From assembly GCA_016869595.1 (NCBI GenBank), contig VGDT01000019.1, forward strand, positions 1-57,888: DNA of 57,888 bases. Direction: 5' to 3'. Below are positions 1 through 8,644 of this stretch, piece after piece. Below the pieces are notes generated by a model. It did not search any database. It was not told the origin of the DNA and saw only the letters and a list, made by a program, of their open reading frames with translations. The DNA comes from Alphaproteobacteria bacterium. Its GTDB lineage: Bacteria; Pseudomonadota; Alphaproteobacteria; Rhizobiales; Beijerinckiaceae. Numbering within the stretch: position 1 is the first letter of the stretch; each line of letters starts with the position of its first letter. The translations under genes and the position numbers were made by a program.

Positions 1-120
1 CTCGCTAGCCGATTCACCCGCCGGGTTCGTCATCGCCGCCTCGCTCAAACGAGCCTAACCTTCTGAAAATGATGCCATAAATGCCGAAATTGTACAGCAA
101 AATCAGAGTTCATCCGGCGA

Positions 121-216
121 ATGCGGGTTATCAGCTATGTGCTCGCCGGCGCCGTTTTCGTCGTGCCGGCCTGGCTCATTCTGCGGCTCGTGAATATGAC
201 CGGCTCGAAACGGTGA
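121..216 (+). CDS. possible 31-residue single-span membrane peptide
   Basis: A short ATG-to-TGA frame encodes one hydrophobic segment (about residues 4-24) followed by a basic end, MTGSKR, the pattern of a small inner-membrane peptide with a positive cytoplasmic tail. No good Shine-Dalgarno sequence precedes it and I do not recognise a family. The rest of the first 300 bases holds nothing I can support. It could be chance coding in GC-rich DNA, so this is a weak call. Confidence 0.25.
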   Translation: MRVISYVLAGAVFVVPAWLILRLVNMTGSKR

Positions 217-303
217 GGATTGGCGATGAAGCTGGCCCTACGCGTCGTCGCTGGCCGCATTGAACATGGCGAAAGCCCGACAGAGCCGATTCATCTGACA
301 TCT

Positions 304-1203
304 TCACGGGGACAGGCCGGCGGCGTTCGTGGAATGTGGGAAAAAAGGCGGCGGCTGTTGTAATCGATAAAACAAGAGCGTGAGCCCAATCTCAAGCCCA
401 AGCGCCGCCCCCACGGCTACACCAAGTATCGCTCCCGATTTCGTATTGCCGATCTGCGACCACCATGTATCGCTCCCAACTCCATAAGATTGCAAAATTA
501 GACCCAAAGCGACTCCGCACAGAAGCGTTGCAACTGTAAAAATTAAGATTGTTGGGAGGACGTAACTGAGTTTGCCACGGAAATTATACAGCAACGCACC
601 CGCTACAATAAAAAACGCTCCCACCGGGGCGCCAATCAAAAGTATGGGAATATCAATTGGAGGAATGGGCAAATCATAAAAATACTTGCTTCCCAATATG
701 CCGATAATTGCTCCTCCTGTTGCGCCACCCACGAGTCCCCCTGTCACCTCGTTGAGGAGCAGTGAGAGAAATTTTTCGCCAGATGCCATATAGTTAAAAA
801 TGAGGATTATTAGCTGGGATAGACTTCCGAGAACGGCTCCAACTGCAACACTGTAAATAACAATTGCAATTACTATGGTAGATTCGACTCCTAAGGCGTC
901 TCGATGCGTGAAAAAGTAGGCGAGGCCAATGATGAGACCTGCTATCATCCCTCCAACGATTCCGCCGTAAAGCCCTCCGTAAAAGCTGGGGGCTATGCGA
1001 AAGGGTTCACTTCTGCTTTCTATCCGCGCTTTGGTCTCGGTCACACCGCCAAACGCCGTTATCAACGCGAAAATTGCGCTTGTATCGCCCACAATTGACC
1101 CGAAGGGCAGGCCCCCTGTTATCCACTCTGGAAGGAGGCGCCAAATAGGTGGTATGCCTAAAGCGATGGCTGTCGCGATCAAGATTTTACTTTGCGTTGT
1201 CAT
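304..1203 (-). CDS. AT-rich polytopic membrane protein of unknown function
   Basis: The product (about 299 residues from the ATG at 1203) is almost entirely hydrophobic, with some seven to eight membrane spans rich in Gly, Ala and Ile and repeated GG/GA-x-x-G packing motifs, so it should sit in the inner membrane. I recognise no family or catalytic motif. The frame stays open upstream to 1401, but that extension is Arg-rich and GC-rich like a shadow frame, so I prefer the internal ATG that starts MTTQSKILIATAIALG. Base composition is strikingly lower in GC (about 45-48 % by eye) than the flanking genes, and it uses codons such as ATA, AAT and TTA that neighbours avoid. This suggests recent acquisition. 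Its nearest neighbour, the extensin-family gene, is on the same strand but ends about 300 bases upstream of it, so an operon is doubtful. Confidence 0.7.
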   Translation of the reverse strand: MTTQSKILIATAIALGIPPIWRLLPEWITGGLPFGSIVGDTSAIFALITAFGGVTETKARIESRSEPFRIAPSFYGGLYGGIVGGMIAGLIIGLAYFFTHRDALGVESTIVIAIVIYSVAVGAVLGSLSQLIILIFNYMASGEKFLSLLLNEVTGGLVGGATGGAIIGILGSKYFYDLPIPPIDIPILLIGAPVGAFFIVAGALLYNFRGKLSYVLPTILIFTVATLLCGVALGLILQSYGVGSDTWWSQIGNTKSGAILGVAVGAALGLEIGLTLLFYRLQQPPPFFPHSTNAAGLSP

Positions 1204-1512
1204 TTGAGCAAATCGTTTTCGAACTACTTCCAAATCAACATTAACCGCGATCCGCCCGATGGTTGCGGACCAACCTGATCCTTCCCCAATTTGGAGCTGT
1301 CGACAAGCTCTCCCTCTTGCGCTGAGCCGTCTGGTCTGAGGACGCAGCGGAAAGGCGCGACGCCCGAAATCGCCGGCGGAAGCGATATTTTCCCTGATCA
1401 AGACGCGCCTCTTCCGTCGTTTGGCCCGAATTCATTTCGCGGCCGCATGACGGCATGGCCGAGCGTAAGAGCGAAGCGTCTTCGTGCGGCGCTGAGAGAA
1501 AGGCTGGAAGAT

Positions 1513-2460
1513 TTATAGCCTCTTGCGCCGGCTGATGCTCGAAGTCTGTTCCGTCTCTTCGATGAACTGACCGATCTCGTCGCGCCGCGGCGGCAGCGGA
1601 GGCGGAGGCGGAGGCGGCGCATAGGCCTCAGGTCCGGCGACGGGTCCGAAACCCTCGCCTCCCCCTTCGAAGGCGGCGAGCGGCGGCTTGCCGGTCGTGT
1701 CATTATCGGTGTCGTCGTCTTGAGCCGGCGGCGGCGCACGCCTCTGCGCGATAAGCGGCGACAGGTCGGGCGGCGGCAAAGTCTCCTGCGGCTCGGGCTT
1801 GCAAATGCTGCGGCCTGAGCGGCCATGCGACGCCAGATCGACGTGAATATGGTTGTAATGGAAGGCGTTCGAACCCGGCGACAGCACGGTCGAAAAATGG
1901 CCGCAGGAGCCGCGATGCACGTCCATCAGGAAGGCGCGGGTCTGTTCGTCCCCCCGCCACCAATCGCGCATGAGCGCGATCTCGCGGCCGTCGGCGAGCA
2001 CAAAGCCGCCGATATCGAGCGCGTTGCCGAAGGAGTGTTCCGAAAGTTGCGCCCACCGCTGATTGTTCATGCCACGGCAGGCATATGAGCCCATCGAATT
2101 GATCTGAACGACCTGCTGTCCGAAACGCGCCTGAGCGGCAGGCTGCACCGTATCAGCGAGCCATGCGTCGAGCTCGGCGACCATCGAACAATCGAGGGTG
2201 GCGGTCGCATTGAATGAGACGGCGCCGTTCTGAAGGGCCGTCACCTTGAACGGTCTGGTGAGGCCGCAGATGCCGGGACCGTCGACTTCTGGCGCGAGCG
2301 CGATGAATTCGGAAGGGTTGACGCGCTTTTCCGCGAGACAGGCGTTTTCAGCCTGCGTGCGCCAGGCCGGCCGCTGAGGCTTCTGCCCGATGGAGCAAGA
2401 AGAAAGCGCCGCCGTTGCGAGCGCCAGAAGCGGTAGCAATGGATTGGCGCGGCGGACCAT
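1513..2460 (-). CDS. extensin-family lipoprotein, probable murein peptidase-like
   Basis: A 315-residue exported protein. The N-terminus has a lipoprotein signal with a lipobox (LSSC, Cys about 22), so it should be anchored in the envelope. The middle (about residues 40-215) matches the extensin-like C-terminal domain common in Rhizobiales: paired Cys residues, a SEHSFGNALDIGGF segment and an HYNHIHVDL segment, whose His and Asp residues resemble the metal site of LAS-type D,D- or L,D-peptidases. A peptidoglycan role is therefore likely but inferred. The C-terminal 80 residues are Pro-rich, acidic and low-complexity, with a run of Pro, and are probably disordered. The downstream gene on this strand is the AT-rich membrane protein. 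Confidence 0.82.
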   Translation of the reverse strand: MVRRANPLLPLLALATAALSSCSIGQKPQRPAWRTQAENACLAEKRVNPSEFIALAPEVDGPGICGLTRPFKVTALQNGAVSFNATATLDCSMVAELDAWLADTVQPAAQARFGQQVVQINSMGSYACRGMNNQRWAQLSEHSFGNALDIGGFVLADGREIALMRDWWRGDEQTRAFLMDVHRGSCGHFSTVLSPGSNAFHYNHIHVDLASHGRSGRSICKPEPQETLPPPDLSPLIAQRRAPPPAQDDDTDNDTTGKPPLAAFEGGGEGFGPVAGPEAYAPPPPPPPLPPRRDEIGQFIEETEQTSSISRRKRL

Positions 2461-2797
2461 GCCGCGAGGATTGCCGCCGGCGCGTTAATTCAGGGTCGAG
2501 AATCGTGGTTAATGACGAGAGATTTCGCAACTGTGGCCCGGCCGCGGCGGACCGCCGATAAACAATCATGGAAAATTTTTGTGTGATCCCTCTAGAAAGG
2601 CTTTAGGTCTATCCCAACTGAACAACAATCAAGCGCTGTAGTTCATCTTCTTCTCGACACCAGAACAATGAACGAATCGGAGCTTCTCCGAGAGGCCGTC
2701 AAAACGGATCACAGTAAAAACTTCCATCCGCTGGCCTGATCTGCGGCGCAACGCAGGAAGACAGAGAGTTGTTGTGGTAAATTTGGGAGAATTCGTC

Positions 2798-3283
2798 ATG
2801 CGAAACATGCTCGCTGCAGCGACGGTTGGCCTTGTCGCTTTTCTTGTCCAGGACATTGCCCAGGCGGCCACCGCCCAAAGTCCGGCCACCCTACGCTCTG
2901 GACCGGGAATGTCGTGGAAAAAAATCGGCCAGATTCCGGCCGGCGCCGAGGTGCAGGTGTTGAGCTGCAACCCAGGCTGGCGTCATAGCTGGTGCCAAGT
3001 CCGCTACGATTCGAAGACGGGGTGGGTGAACGCGCCTGCGCTCGGGACGTCCGGAAAGAACGTTATCATTGCGCCAGTCGTGACGACGAACGCAGCCAGT
3101 CTAAAACGGCGGGCGAGCATGTTTTCACGGGTCATCGAGACGATTCCCGGTGGCGAAAAAGTCGACGTTCTTCGCTGTAAAAGCGGGCTCGGCAGGGGCT
3201 GGTGCCACGTTTCTTACAACGGCAAGATCGGATTCGTCAGAGGGGGCCTTCTGACCCGCCAAGGGTCCGTCATTCCCCGTTAA
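2798..3283 (+). CDS. secreted protein with two bacterial SH3 domains
   Basis: From the ATG at 2798, which has GGGAGA just upstream, the product is 161 residues. An earlier GTG at 2774 is possible but would spoil the signal peptide. Residues 1-23 are a Sec signal peptide ending near AQA. Two SH3b repeats follow (about 27-80 and 95-150). Each has the pattern of a 'LRSGPG' or 'KRRAS' loop, a G-E/A-x-V-x-V-L strand, C-x-x-G-W/L, and a final WC-x-V-x-Y strand. SH3b domains usually bind cell-wall peptides, so a periplasmic or surface role in murein binding is likely. The Cys pairs in each repeat could form disulfides. It stands alone and ends at a strong terminator. Confidence 0.8.
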   Translation: MRNMLAAATVGLVAFLVQDIAQAATAQSPATLRSGPGMSWKKIGQIPAGAEVQVLSCNPGWRHSWCQVRYDSKTGWVNAPALGTSGKNVIIAPVVTTNAASLKRRASMFSRVIETIPGGEKVDVLRCKSGLGRGWCHVSYNGKIGFVRGGLLTRQGSVIPR

Positions 3284-3299
3284 TAAGGCCGCAAAACAA

Positions 3300-3336
3300 G
3301 GCGCAAATCGGATTGCCGATTTGCGCCTCTTCTTGT
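3300..3336 (+). terminator. intrinsic terminator of the SH3-domain gene
   Basis: A perfect 12-bp stem (GGCGCAAATCGG at 3300-3311, its complement at 3316-3327) with an ATTG loop is followed on the + strand by the T-rich TCTTCTTGT. It starts 16 bases after the SH3 gene's stop, and the next gene converges on it, so it separates the two transcripts. Confidence 0.8.
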
Positions 3337-3367
3337 GCAGGTCCGCGGTACGTCCGCCTAAGCGGCC

Positions 3368-3853
3368 TTACGCGCCTTTGCTCTCGCCGTTCTTACGGCC
3401 GCGCATGAAGGATTCGAACTCCTCGCGGTCGCGGGCGCGGCGCAGCTGCTCGATATGCTCGGCGAAATCGCGCTCGGCCTCGGCGAGCTTGCGGCGCTCT
3501 TCCTCGAGCCGAGCGAGTTCGCCTTCGCGCCATTCGTCGAAAGCGACATTGCCGGTCGAGCGCATGAAGGACGGACCGCCCCAGCCAGCCGCGCTCTCGC
3601 GCGCGACGCCGCTGACGGCTTCCTTCACCCGCGCGCCCTGCTCCTGAGCGAAGGCGAATAGATCGCCTTCATAGCCTTGGCTCCTTTGCCAAAGCTTCCA
3701 GAACAGGATCGCGACGCCGAGTGGCCAGAAGATGAAAAAGCCGAGGATCACCGCCGCGATCTCATAGGGCCTCCAGGGCATCCGCCCGCAATGGCCCCAG
3801 GGCGATCCGCGCTCTCCAGACGACGACATGCGGGAATAACGATGGCAGCTCAT
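3368..3853 (-). CDS. DUF2852 membrane-anchored protein
   Basis: The chosen ATG at 3853 has GGAG eight bases upstream and gives 161 residues starting MSCHRYSR. A single strong membrane span (IAAVILGFFIFWPLGVAILF, about residues 32-52) is preceded by a short N-terminal segment. After it comes a Glu/Arg-rich region ending in a predicted coiled coil (EERRKLAEAERDFAEHIEQL), then a basic tail. This is the pattern of the DUF2852 family of Alphaproteobacteria, whose function is not known. A 25-bp palindrome lies upstream at 3904-3928. It converges on the SH3 gene across a terminator. Confidence 0.75.
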   Translation of the reverse strand: MSCHRYSRMSSSGERGSPWGHCGRMPWRPYEIAAVILGFFIFWPLGVAILFWKLWQRSQGYEGDLFAFAQEQGARVKEAVSGVARESAAGWGGPSFMRSTGNVAFDEWREGELARLEEERRKLAEAERDFAEHIEQLRRARDREEFESFMRGRKNGESKGA

Positions 3854-3903
3854 GATGGGCTCCAGTTTTGTCAACGGCCGCCCGCCGCGAAGCGGGGCCG
3901 ACA

Positions 3904-3928
3904 CCAATGTAATATGCATTAACATTGG
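3904..3928. promoter_or_regulatory. 25-bp AT-rich palindrome upstream of the DUF2852 gene
   Basis: The arms CCAATGT (3904-3910) and ACATTGG (3922-3928) flank an AT-rich centre that is itself nearly self-complementary (TAAT-ATGC-ATTA). It sits about 50 bases upstream of the DUF2852 start in otherwise GC-rich DNA, as expected of a transcription-factor operator. The binding protein is unknown. Confidence 0.4.
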
Positions 3929-4069
3929 CGCAAAGGGGCGCCTGATCAAAAATCGACGGGTGCCGCAAAAGGACGATAAGTCAATGCGCTAGGCGCAACG
4001 CTCCGAGCGCGCGGTGCCGGCGCATTCTCAGGGTCTTCGAAAAGTTGGAAGCTCTCGGGCCGGGAAAAC

Positions 4070-4372
4070 TCAGGCCGCTTTGCCGCTCACATCCTCTTCG
4101 AAGATCGCATCGTCTTCGTGCGCAGCGTCCGACTCAATCTCGATATCGATTTCGAGCAGCGAGACGTCCTCCTTGCGATGCATCTTCACCATCACCTTGT
4201 CGGGATCGACGGCGATATGCTTGGAGATTGCGGCGAGAACTTCCTTATGCAGAACGCCGATCAGATTGGAATCGCGCGCCGATTTACGTTCATGCGCGAG
4301 TAGAATCTGCAGGCGCTCGCGCGCGACCGGCGCGGTGGCGCCGCGGCGCCCAAACAATCCAAAAATATTCAT
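4070..4372 (-). CDS. minE: cell division topological specificity factor MinE
   Basis: A 100-residue protein. Residues 1-10 ([10 protein letters not shown]) are the membrane-targeting start. The anti-MinCD helix follows ([13 protein letters not shown], about 17-29), then the dimerisation domain with LLEIDIEIE. MinE drives MinCD off the pole membrane and sets up the oscillation that confines the Z ring to mid-cell. The length is close to other alphaproteobacterial MinE, with an acidic C-terminal tail. Its ATG overlaps the minD stop as ATGA, so it is last in minC-minD-minE and probably translationally coupled. Confidence 0.95.
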   Translation of the reverse strand: MNIFGLFGRRGATAPVARERLQILLAHERKSARDSNLIGVLHKEVLAAISKHIAVDPDKVMVKMHRKEDVSLLEIDIEIESDAAHEDDAIFEEDVSGKAA

Positions 4373-5184
4373 GCCGCCCTCCGACCAAAGAGCCGAACGA
4401 ACAAACCCTTCTTCTCGGAGGGAATGGTGACCGGCGTTCTTTCGCCGCAGAGCCTCTGCGCCGCTTCCGAATAGGCGCGCGCCGCGGCGCTCATCGCGTT
4501 GTGCAGGATGATCGGCGCGCCGACGTTCGAAGCGCGCAGAACCTCTTCGCTCTCGGGCACGATGCCGATGAGCGGAATGGAGAGAATCTCCAGCACGTCG
4601 TCGACGCTCAGCATTTCGCCGCGCGCGGCGCGCCCTGCGTCGTAACGGGTGAGCAGGAGATATTTGTCGACCTTCTCGCCTTTTTCGGCGCGTTCGGTCT
4701 TGGCGTCGAGCAGGCCGATGATGCGGTCTGAGTCGCGCACCGACGAGACTTCGGGATTGGCGATGACGACGGCGAGATCGGCGAAGCGCATCGCGAGAGT
4801 CGCGCCGCGTTCGATTCCGGCCGGGCTGTCGCAAACGATCCAGTCAAACTTCTCGCGCAATTCGCCGATGACCTTTTGCACGCCCTCTTCCGTCAGCGCG
4901 TCCTTGTCGCGCGTTTGCGAAGCGGGCAGCAGATAGAGGTTGTCGAGCCGCTTGTCGCGAATGAGCGCCTGATGCAGCTTGGCGTCGCCCTGCGCGACAT
5001 TGATGAGGTCGTAGACCACGCGCCGCTCGGCGCCCATCACGAGGTCGAGATTGCGCAGACCGACGTCGAAATCGACGACTGCGACCTTATGGCCTTGCTG
5101 CGCCAGCGCGGCGCCGAGCGCTGCGGTCGACGTTGTCTTTCCCACGCCTCCTTTGCCGGAGGTGACCACCAAAGTTTTGGACAT
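4369..5184 (-). CDS. minD: septum site-determining ATPase MinD
   Basis: A 271-residue ParA/MinD ATPase. The deviant Walker A motif GKGGVGKTT is at about 10-18, [10 protein letters not shown] is the switch I/Walker A' region and CDSPAGIE is Walker B. The C-terminal amphipathic helix ([14 protein letters not shown]) is the membrane-targeting sequence. MinD recruits MinC to the membrane to block FtsZ assembly near the poles, and MinE stimulates its ATPase. The ATG at 5184 is chosen because the family begins at the Walker strand ([13 protein letters not shown]); the longer frame upstream overlaps minC. It lies 14 bases after minC. Confidence 0.96.
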   Translation of the reverse strand: MSKTLVVTSGKGGVGKTTSTAALGAALAQQGHKVAVVDFDVGLRNLDLVMGAERRVVYDLINVAQGDAKLHQALIRDKRLDNLYLLPASQTRDKDALTEEGVQKVIGELREKFDWIVCDSPAGIERGATLAMRFADLAVVIANPEVSSVRDSDRIIGLLDAKTERAEKGEKVDKYLLLTRYDAGRAARGEMLSVDDVLEILSIPLIGIVPESEEVLRASNVGAPIILHNAMSAAARAYSEAAQRLCGERTPVTIPSEKKGLFVRLFGRRAA

Positions 5185-5198
5185 TGTCCCGTCCTCTT

Positions 5199-6005
5199 TT
5201 AATCGAGCCGTGCGATCTTGACCGTCTCGTTGTCGAGCCAGGCCTGAATGGGTTGGCTCTGCATGTTCGCCGAGATTTCTTCGGCGGTGAGATAGACGCC
5301 GCAAACCGAGAGCAACTCGGCTTCAAGCCTGCGACAGAAAATTCGCGCGCGCTTCTCGCCATAGGCGCCGGCCATCGCGCGGCCGCGCAGCGTTCCGTAG
5401 ACATGGACCGAGCCGCCTGCCATGATTTCCGCGCCCGAAGCGACGGAGCCGATGACGGTCACGTCGCCCTCCGGGTGATAAATCGACTGGCCTGAGCGCA
5501 CCGGCTCCAGAAGGATGAGCGGCGCGGCGCTTGGCGCGGGCGCTGTAGCGGAGGCGACGCCCGCCGGCGTTCCATTGACGCCGAGAGATTTCGCAATGTC
5601 CTTAAAGGCCGCTTCTTCGCTTGAGGTCAGCGTTCCTGGACTTGCGTCTTTGGCGGACCCGGTCTCCGCCGGCGGTTGAGGGGTAGCGCGACCGCCGGCC
5701 AGAATCGGCGGCAGATCATCGGACGCCAACGAAGGGTCGACGCCCGAAAGTCCCATGACGCGGATGCCGCGCCGGCTCAAATTTTCGAGAAGTTCGCTAA
5801 GCTGCGATGGCTCCAGCGTCAGTTTCGCGACGTCGATGACGATCGACTTCTTGGCGAAGAAGGCCGGAGACTGCGCGAGCAATCCGTCCAATTGCTCGAA
5901 CCAGTCTTCGATGGGCAGCTCTGGTTCGAGCGTTAGAACAGGAAAGGACCGGCCCCTGAAGCGAATGTGTCTCGAAGACGCTTGCGGCACGACAGCCTCA
6001 CGCAA
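5199..6005 (-). CDS. minC: septum site-determining protein MinC
   Basis: A 268-residue FtsZ polymerisation inhibitor. The N-terminal domain (about 10-105) opens with RHIRFRGRSFPVLTLEP, a MinC-N strand order. A Pro/Ala-rich linker follows (about 115-160). The C-terminal beta-helical domain (about 162-265) has the typical VRSGQSIYHPEGDVTVIGSV and GGSVHVYGTLRGRAMAG motifs that mediate dimerisation and MinD binding. It is first in the minCDE operon, and a perfect CtrA-type box lies 32 bases upstream of its start. Confidence 0.94.
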   Translation of the reverse strand: MREAVVPQASSRHIRFRGRSFPVLTLEPELPIEDWFEQLDGLLAQSPAFFAKKSIVIDVAKLTLEPSQLSELLENLSRRGIRVMGLSGVDPSLASDDLPPILAGGRATPQPPAETGSAKDASPGTLTSSEEAAFKDIAKSLGVNGTPAGVASATAPAPSAAPLILLEPVRSGQSIYHPEGDVTVIGSVASGAEIMAGGSVHVYGTLRGRAMAGAYGEKRARIFCRRLEAELLSVCGVYLTAEEISANMQSQPIQAWLDNETVKIARLD

Positions 6006-6036
6006 TTAGGATTTGCTTCATTTGAGGGCGTTAACG

Positions 6037-6051
6037 TTAATGAAGGATTAA
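6037..6051. promoter_or_regulatory. CtrA-type box (TTAA-N7-TTAA) upstream of minC
   Basis: The sequence TTAA-TGAAGGA-TTAA exactly fits the full CtrA consensus. A third TTAA lies six bases upstream of it (6031-6034). It is centred about 40 bases before the minC ATG, where it could overlap the promoter. From memory, CtrA controls minCDE in Sinorhizobium meliloti, which makes the assignment more credible. The site motif is seen; the regulation is inferred. Confidence 0.65.
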
Positions 6052-6089
6052 AGACGGCGCGTAATTCGGCGATTGCGCTTTATAAGAGA

Positions 6090-6710
6090 TTAAACCGCCG
6101 CGGATTTGGCGCGCGCCGCCGCGCTTTCCATCACGCCTTGCGCGGCGCTTTCGAGCACGAGCGCAGGATCCGCGCTTTTCACCGGATCGAAATGACCGGA
6201 GATGGTCAACATCGCGACGCCATGCGCGAGCGACCAAATTTGCAGCGCCGCGTAACGCGCGCCTTGCGCGGGCGCGCCGGCCTGCTGCAGCCAGGCGACG
6301 ACGGCGCGCCAAAGAATCTCGAGCGCATGATCGGCGGCGCCGCCAGCTCCGGGATCGGCGAGCGTCTGCGCCTGCCCAAACATTGCCGCGTAGAGTCCGG
6401 GCTCGTCCCGCGCGAACTTCAGATAGGCGCCGCACATCGCGCGTAGCGCGCTTTTCGCGTCAGGCCGACCCTCGTCCCACGCCGCTTCGATTCGCGCGCC
6501 AAACGTCTCGAACCCGCGACGCGCCAGTTCGCTGATCAGCGCGTCGCGTCCGGTGAAATGGCGGTAAGGCGCAGCGGATGAAACGCCGGCGCGGCGCGCC
6601 GCCTCGGTGAGCGTCAGCGCCGCCGGCCCGCCTTCGGCGAGAATTTCGAGAGCGGCGTCAATGAGCGCCTGCTTGAGCGACCCGTGGTGATAGCCCCGCT
6701 TGTTGTGCAT
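6090..6710 (-). CDS. TetR/AcrR family transcriptional regulator
   Basis: A 206-residue regulator. The N-terminal helix-turn-helix lies at about residues 11-57 (ALEILAEGGPAALTLTEAARRAGVSSAAPYRHFTGRDAL), the classic TetR DNA-binding pattern ending in YRHF. The C-terminal helical ligand domain contains FARDEPGLYAAMFG and resembles the WHG-type C-terminal domain. The ligand is unknown. It lies 37 bases downstream of the YebC gene on the same strand and may be co-transcribed. No obvious target such as an efflux pump is adjacent, so its regulon cannot be guessed from context. Confidence 0.88.
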   Translation of the reverse strand: MHNKRGYHHGSLKQALIDAALEILAEGGPAALTLTEAARRAGVSSAAPYRHFTGRDALISELARRGFETFGARIEAAWDEGRPDAKSALRAMCGAYLKFARDEPGLYAAMFGQAQTLADPGAGGAADHALEILWRAVVAWLQQAGAPAQGARYAALQIWSLAHGVAMLTISGHFDPVKSADPALVLESAAQGVMESAAARAKSAAV

Positions 6711-6747
6711 CTCTCACCCGGAGCGGGCTTGGCGTTATCGCACGGAC

Positions 6748-7494
6748 CTATCCCGCGAGCTTGGCGATGAGCGCGTCCGAGACCTCGAAATTGGCGTAGA
6801 CGTTCTGAACGTCGTCATTGTCCTCGAGCGAGCCGACGAGCTTCAAGATCTTCTCGCCCGAATCGTCGTCGACCTTGATCGTGTTCTGCGGGCGCCAGAC
6901 GAGCGCCGCCTTGCGCGGTTCGCCGAATTTCTCTTCAAGAGCCTTGGCGACGTCGCGCAACGAATCGAGGGAAGTGATCACTTCATGAGTCTCGTCTGTC
7001 GTCGAGACGTCTTCGGCGCCAGCGTCGATCGCCGCCTCCATCATCGCGTCTTCCGTGGCGGCTTTCTTGTCGAATTCGACGAGTCCGACGCGATCGAACA
7101 TAAAGGAGACGGCGCCGGTCTCGGCGAGCGAACCCCCGGCCTTGGTGAAATAGGACCTCACTTCGCCGGCCGTTCGGTTGCGATTGTCGGTTAACGCCTC
7201 GACGATTACGGCGACGCCGCCGGGCGCATAGCCTTCGTAGCGCACCTCGTCATAATTTTCCGCATCGGCGCCGGAGGCCTTCTTGATCGCGCGCTCGATA
7301 TTGTCCTTTGGCATGTTCTCCGCCCTGGCGGCAAGAACTGCGGCGCGAAGGCGCGCGTTCATATTCGGGTCGGGCAGACCCATCTTGGCGGCCACGGTAA
7401 TTTCGCGGGCAAGCTTGGAAAAAAGCTTGGAGCGGATCGCATCCTGCTTGCCCTTCTTGTGCATGATATTCTTGAATTGACTATGCCCGGCCAT
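6748..7494 (-). CDS. YebC/PmpR-family regulator or translation factor
   Basis: A 248-residue protein beginning [18 protein letters not shown], the family's invariant opening, which fixes the start at 7494 rather than at the upstream in-frame codon. It contains the conserved segments [15 protein letters not shown] and [19 protein letters not shown]. The family was described as DNA-binding regulators (PmpR, and YebC near ruvC) and more recently linked to relief of ribosome stalling at proline-rich stretches. The exact role here is not decidable. In many Alphaproteobacteria it sits near ruvCAB, but no ruv genes are in this window. Confidence 0.93.
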   Translation of the reverse strand: MAGHSQFKNIMHKKGKQDAIRSKLFSKLAREITVAAKMGLPDPNMNARLRAAVLAARAENMPKDNIERAIKKASGADAENYDEVRYEGYAPGGVAVIVEALTDNRNRTAGEVRSYFTKAGGSLAETGAVSFMFDRVGLVEFDKKAATEDAMMEAAIDAGAEDVSTTDETHEVITSLDSLRDVAKALEEKFGEPRKAALVWRPQNTIKVDDDSGEKILKLVGSLEDNDDVQNVYANFEVSDALIAKLAG

Positions 7495-7597
7495 GCGTGC
7501 TCGCCCTGCTCCTTGATAATCTTCGCCCTCCGGCGTCCGGCGGGTCATATACGCCGGGCGGGCACGGAAATAAAGAAAAGCGCCAGGGAGTGCACGG

Positions 7598-8539
7598 TTG
7601 AGCGCAAGCGACGAAGAAGGAAATCCTCGGCCCCAGCCCGATGAAGGCGCGCCGCCCAGGTTGCCGGCGCCCCATATCCCTGATCGCGCCGCCGCCGAGC
7701 GGCTGCAGGCGATCCTGTCGAGTCCCTCCTACCGCAAGGCCGACGAGGACTTCGATTTTCTGAGCTCGGCCGAAGCGCGCGGTCCGCGCCTCGAACTCGA
7801 ATACCTCAAGGCCGAACTGCTGCTGCGCCGCCACGGCGTCACCGACACGATCGTCGTCTTCGGTTCGACGCGCATCGTCGAACCCGATCTGGCGGAAAGC
7901 CGGCTCGCCGAAGCGCAGGCGCTCGCAAATTCAAATCCCGGCGACGCGACGCTTGCGAAACGGCTCGCGGTCGCGAAACGTATCCGCGCCAATTCGCGCT
8001 ACTATCAAATTGCCCGCGAGTTCGGAGTTCTCGTCGGCGCGGCGCGAGAGAGCGGGGATCAGCCGCGCCTCGCCATTGTCACCGGCGGCGGACCGGGGAT
8101 CATGGAGGCGGCGAACCGCGGCGCTTTCGAAGTCGGCGCCGAGACGGCGGGGCTCAACATCACCCTGCCGCACGAGCAGCTTCCCAACAGCTATGTCACG
8201 CCGTCGCTTTGCCTGCGTTTTCGCTATTTCGCGCTGCGCAAAATGCATTTCATGCTGCGTGCGCGGGCGCTAGTCGCTTTCCCGGGAGGCTTCGGCACCT
8301 TCGACGAGTTGTTTGAGACGCTAACCCTCGTTCAGACCGGAAAGGTCAAGCCGATGCCGATCATTCTCGTCGGCGAGAACTATTGGCGGCGCGCCTTCGA
8401 CGTCGATTTCCTTCTCGAAGAAGGCGTCATCGAGCCAAATGACCGCCTTCTCTTCCGCTACGCCGAAACCGCTCACGACATTTGGCAGGAAATCCGGCGC
8501 TGGGGAGAAAGGAAGGAAAATCTTCTCTTTGAAGAGTAG
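7598..8539 (+). CDS. LOG-family nucleotide 5'-monophosphate phosphoribohydrolase-like protein
   Basis: A 313-residue protein of the LOG/TIGR00730 group. The phosphoribohydrolase motifs [10 protein letters not shown] (about 227-236) and [14 protein letters not shown] (about 164-177) are intact. The extended N-terminal region (about 90 residues) is typical of the long type II bacterial form. Known members release the free base from cytokinin or other nucleoside monophosphates; the substrate here is unknown. The start is a TTG at 7598 with AGGGAG eight bases upstream; no ATG or GTG in frame fits better. It is divergent from the YebC gene. Confidence 0.85.
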   Translation: MSASDEEGNPRPQPDEGAPPRLPAPHIPDRAAAERLQAILSSPSYRKADEDFDFLSSAEARGPRLELEYLKAELLLRRHGVTDTIVVFGSTRIVEPDLAESRLAEAQALANSNPGDATLAKRLAVAKRIRANSRYYQIAREFGVLVGAARESGDQPRLAIVTGGGPGIMEAANRGAFEVGAETAGLNITLPHEQLPNSYVTPSLCLRFRYFALRKMHFMLRARALVAFPGGFGTFDELFETLTLVQTGKVKPMPIILVGENYWRRAFDVDFLLEEGVIEPNDRLLFRYAETAHDIWQEIRRWGERKENLLFEE

Positions 8540-8644
8540 TAGCGCGCCTGAGGACGACGTATTCGCCCGCCATTGTAAAGCCCATGCCCGCCACTATCTG
8601 ACTAGCGGGCGCAGGGGGCGCGTTTTTAAAAGAGGAGAATGCCT

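Noticed and set aside
1204-1401. N-terminal extension of the AT-rich membrane protein
   Set aside because: The extension is GC-rich and Arg-rich, unlike the rest of the gene; the internal ATG gives a natural membrane-protein start.
2629-2970. 113-residue - strand frame overlapping the SH3 gene
   Set aside because: It overlaps the signal peptide of a well-supported gene on the other strand and shows no domain. The 2461-2797 gap otherwise holds no supported feature.
3410-3422. GGATTCGAACTCC, resembling a tRNA T-loop
   Set aside because: It is inside the DUF2852 coding sequence (EFESF codons), with no acceptor or anticodon stems around it.
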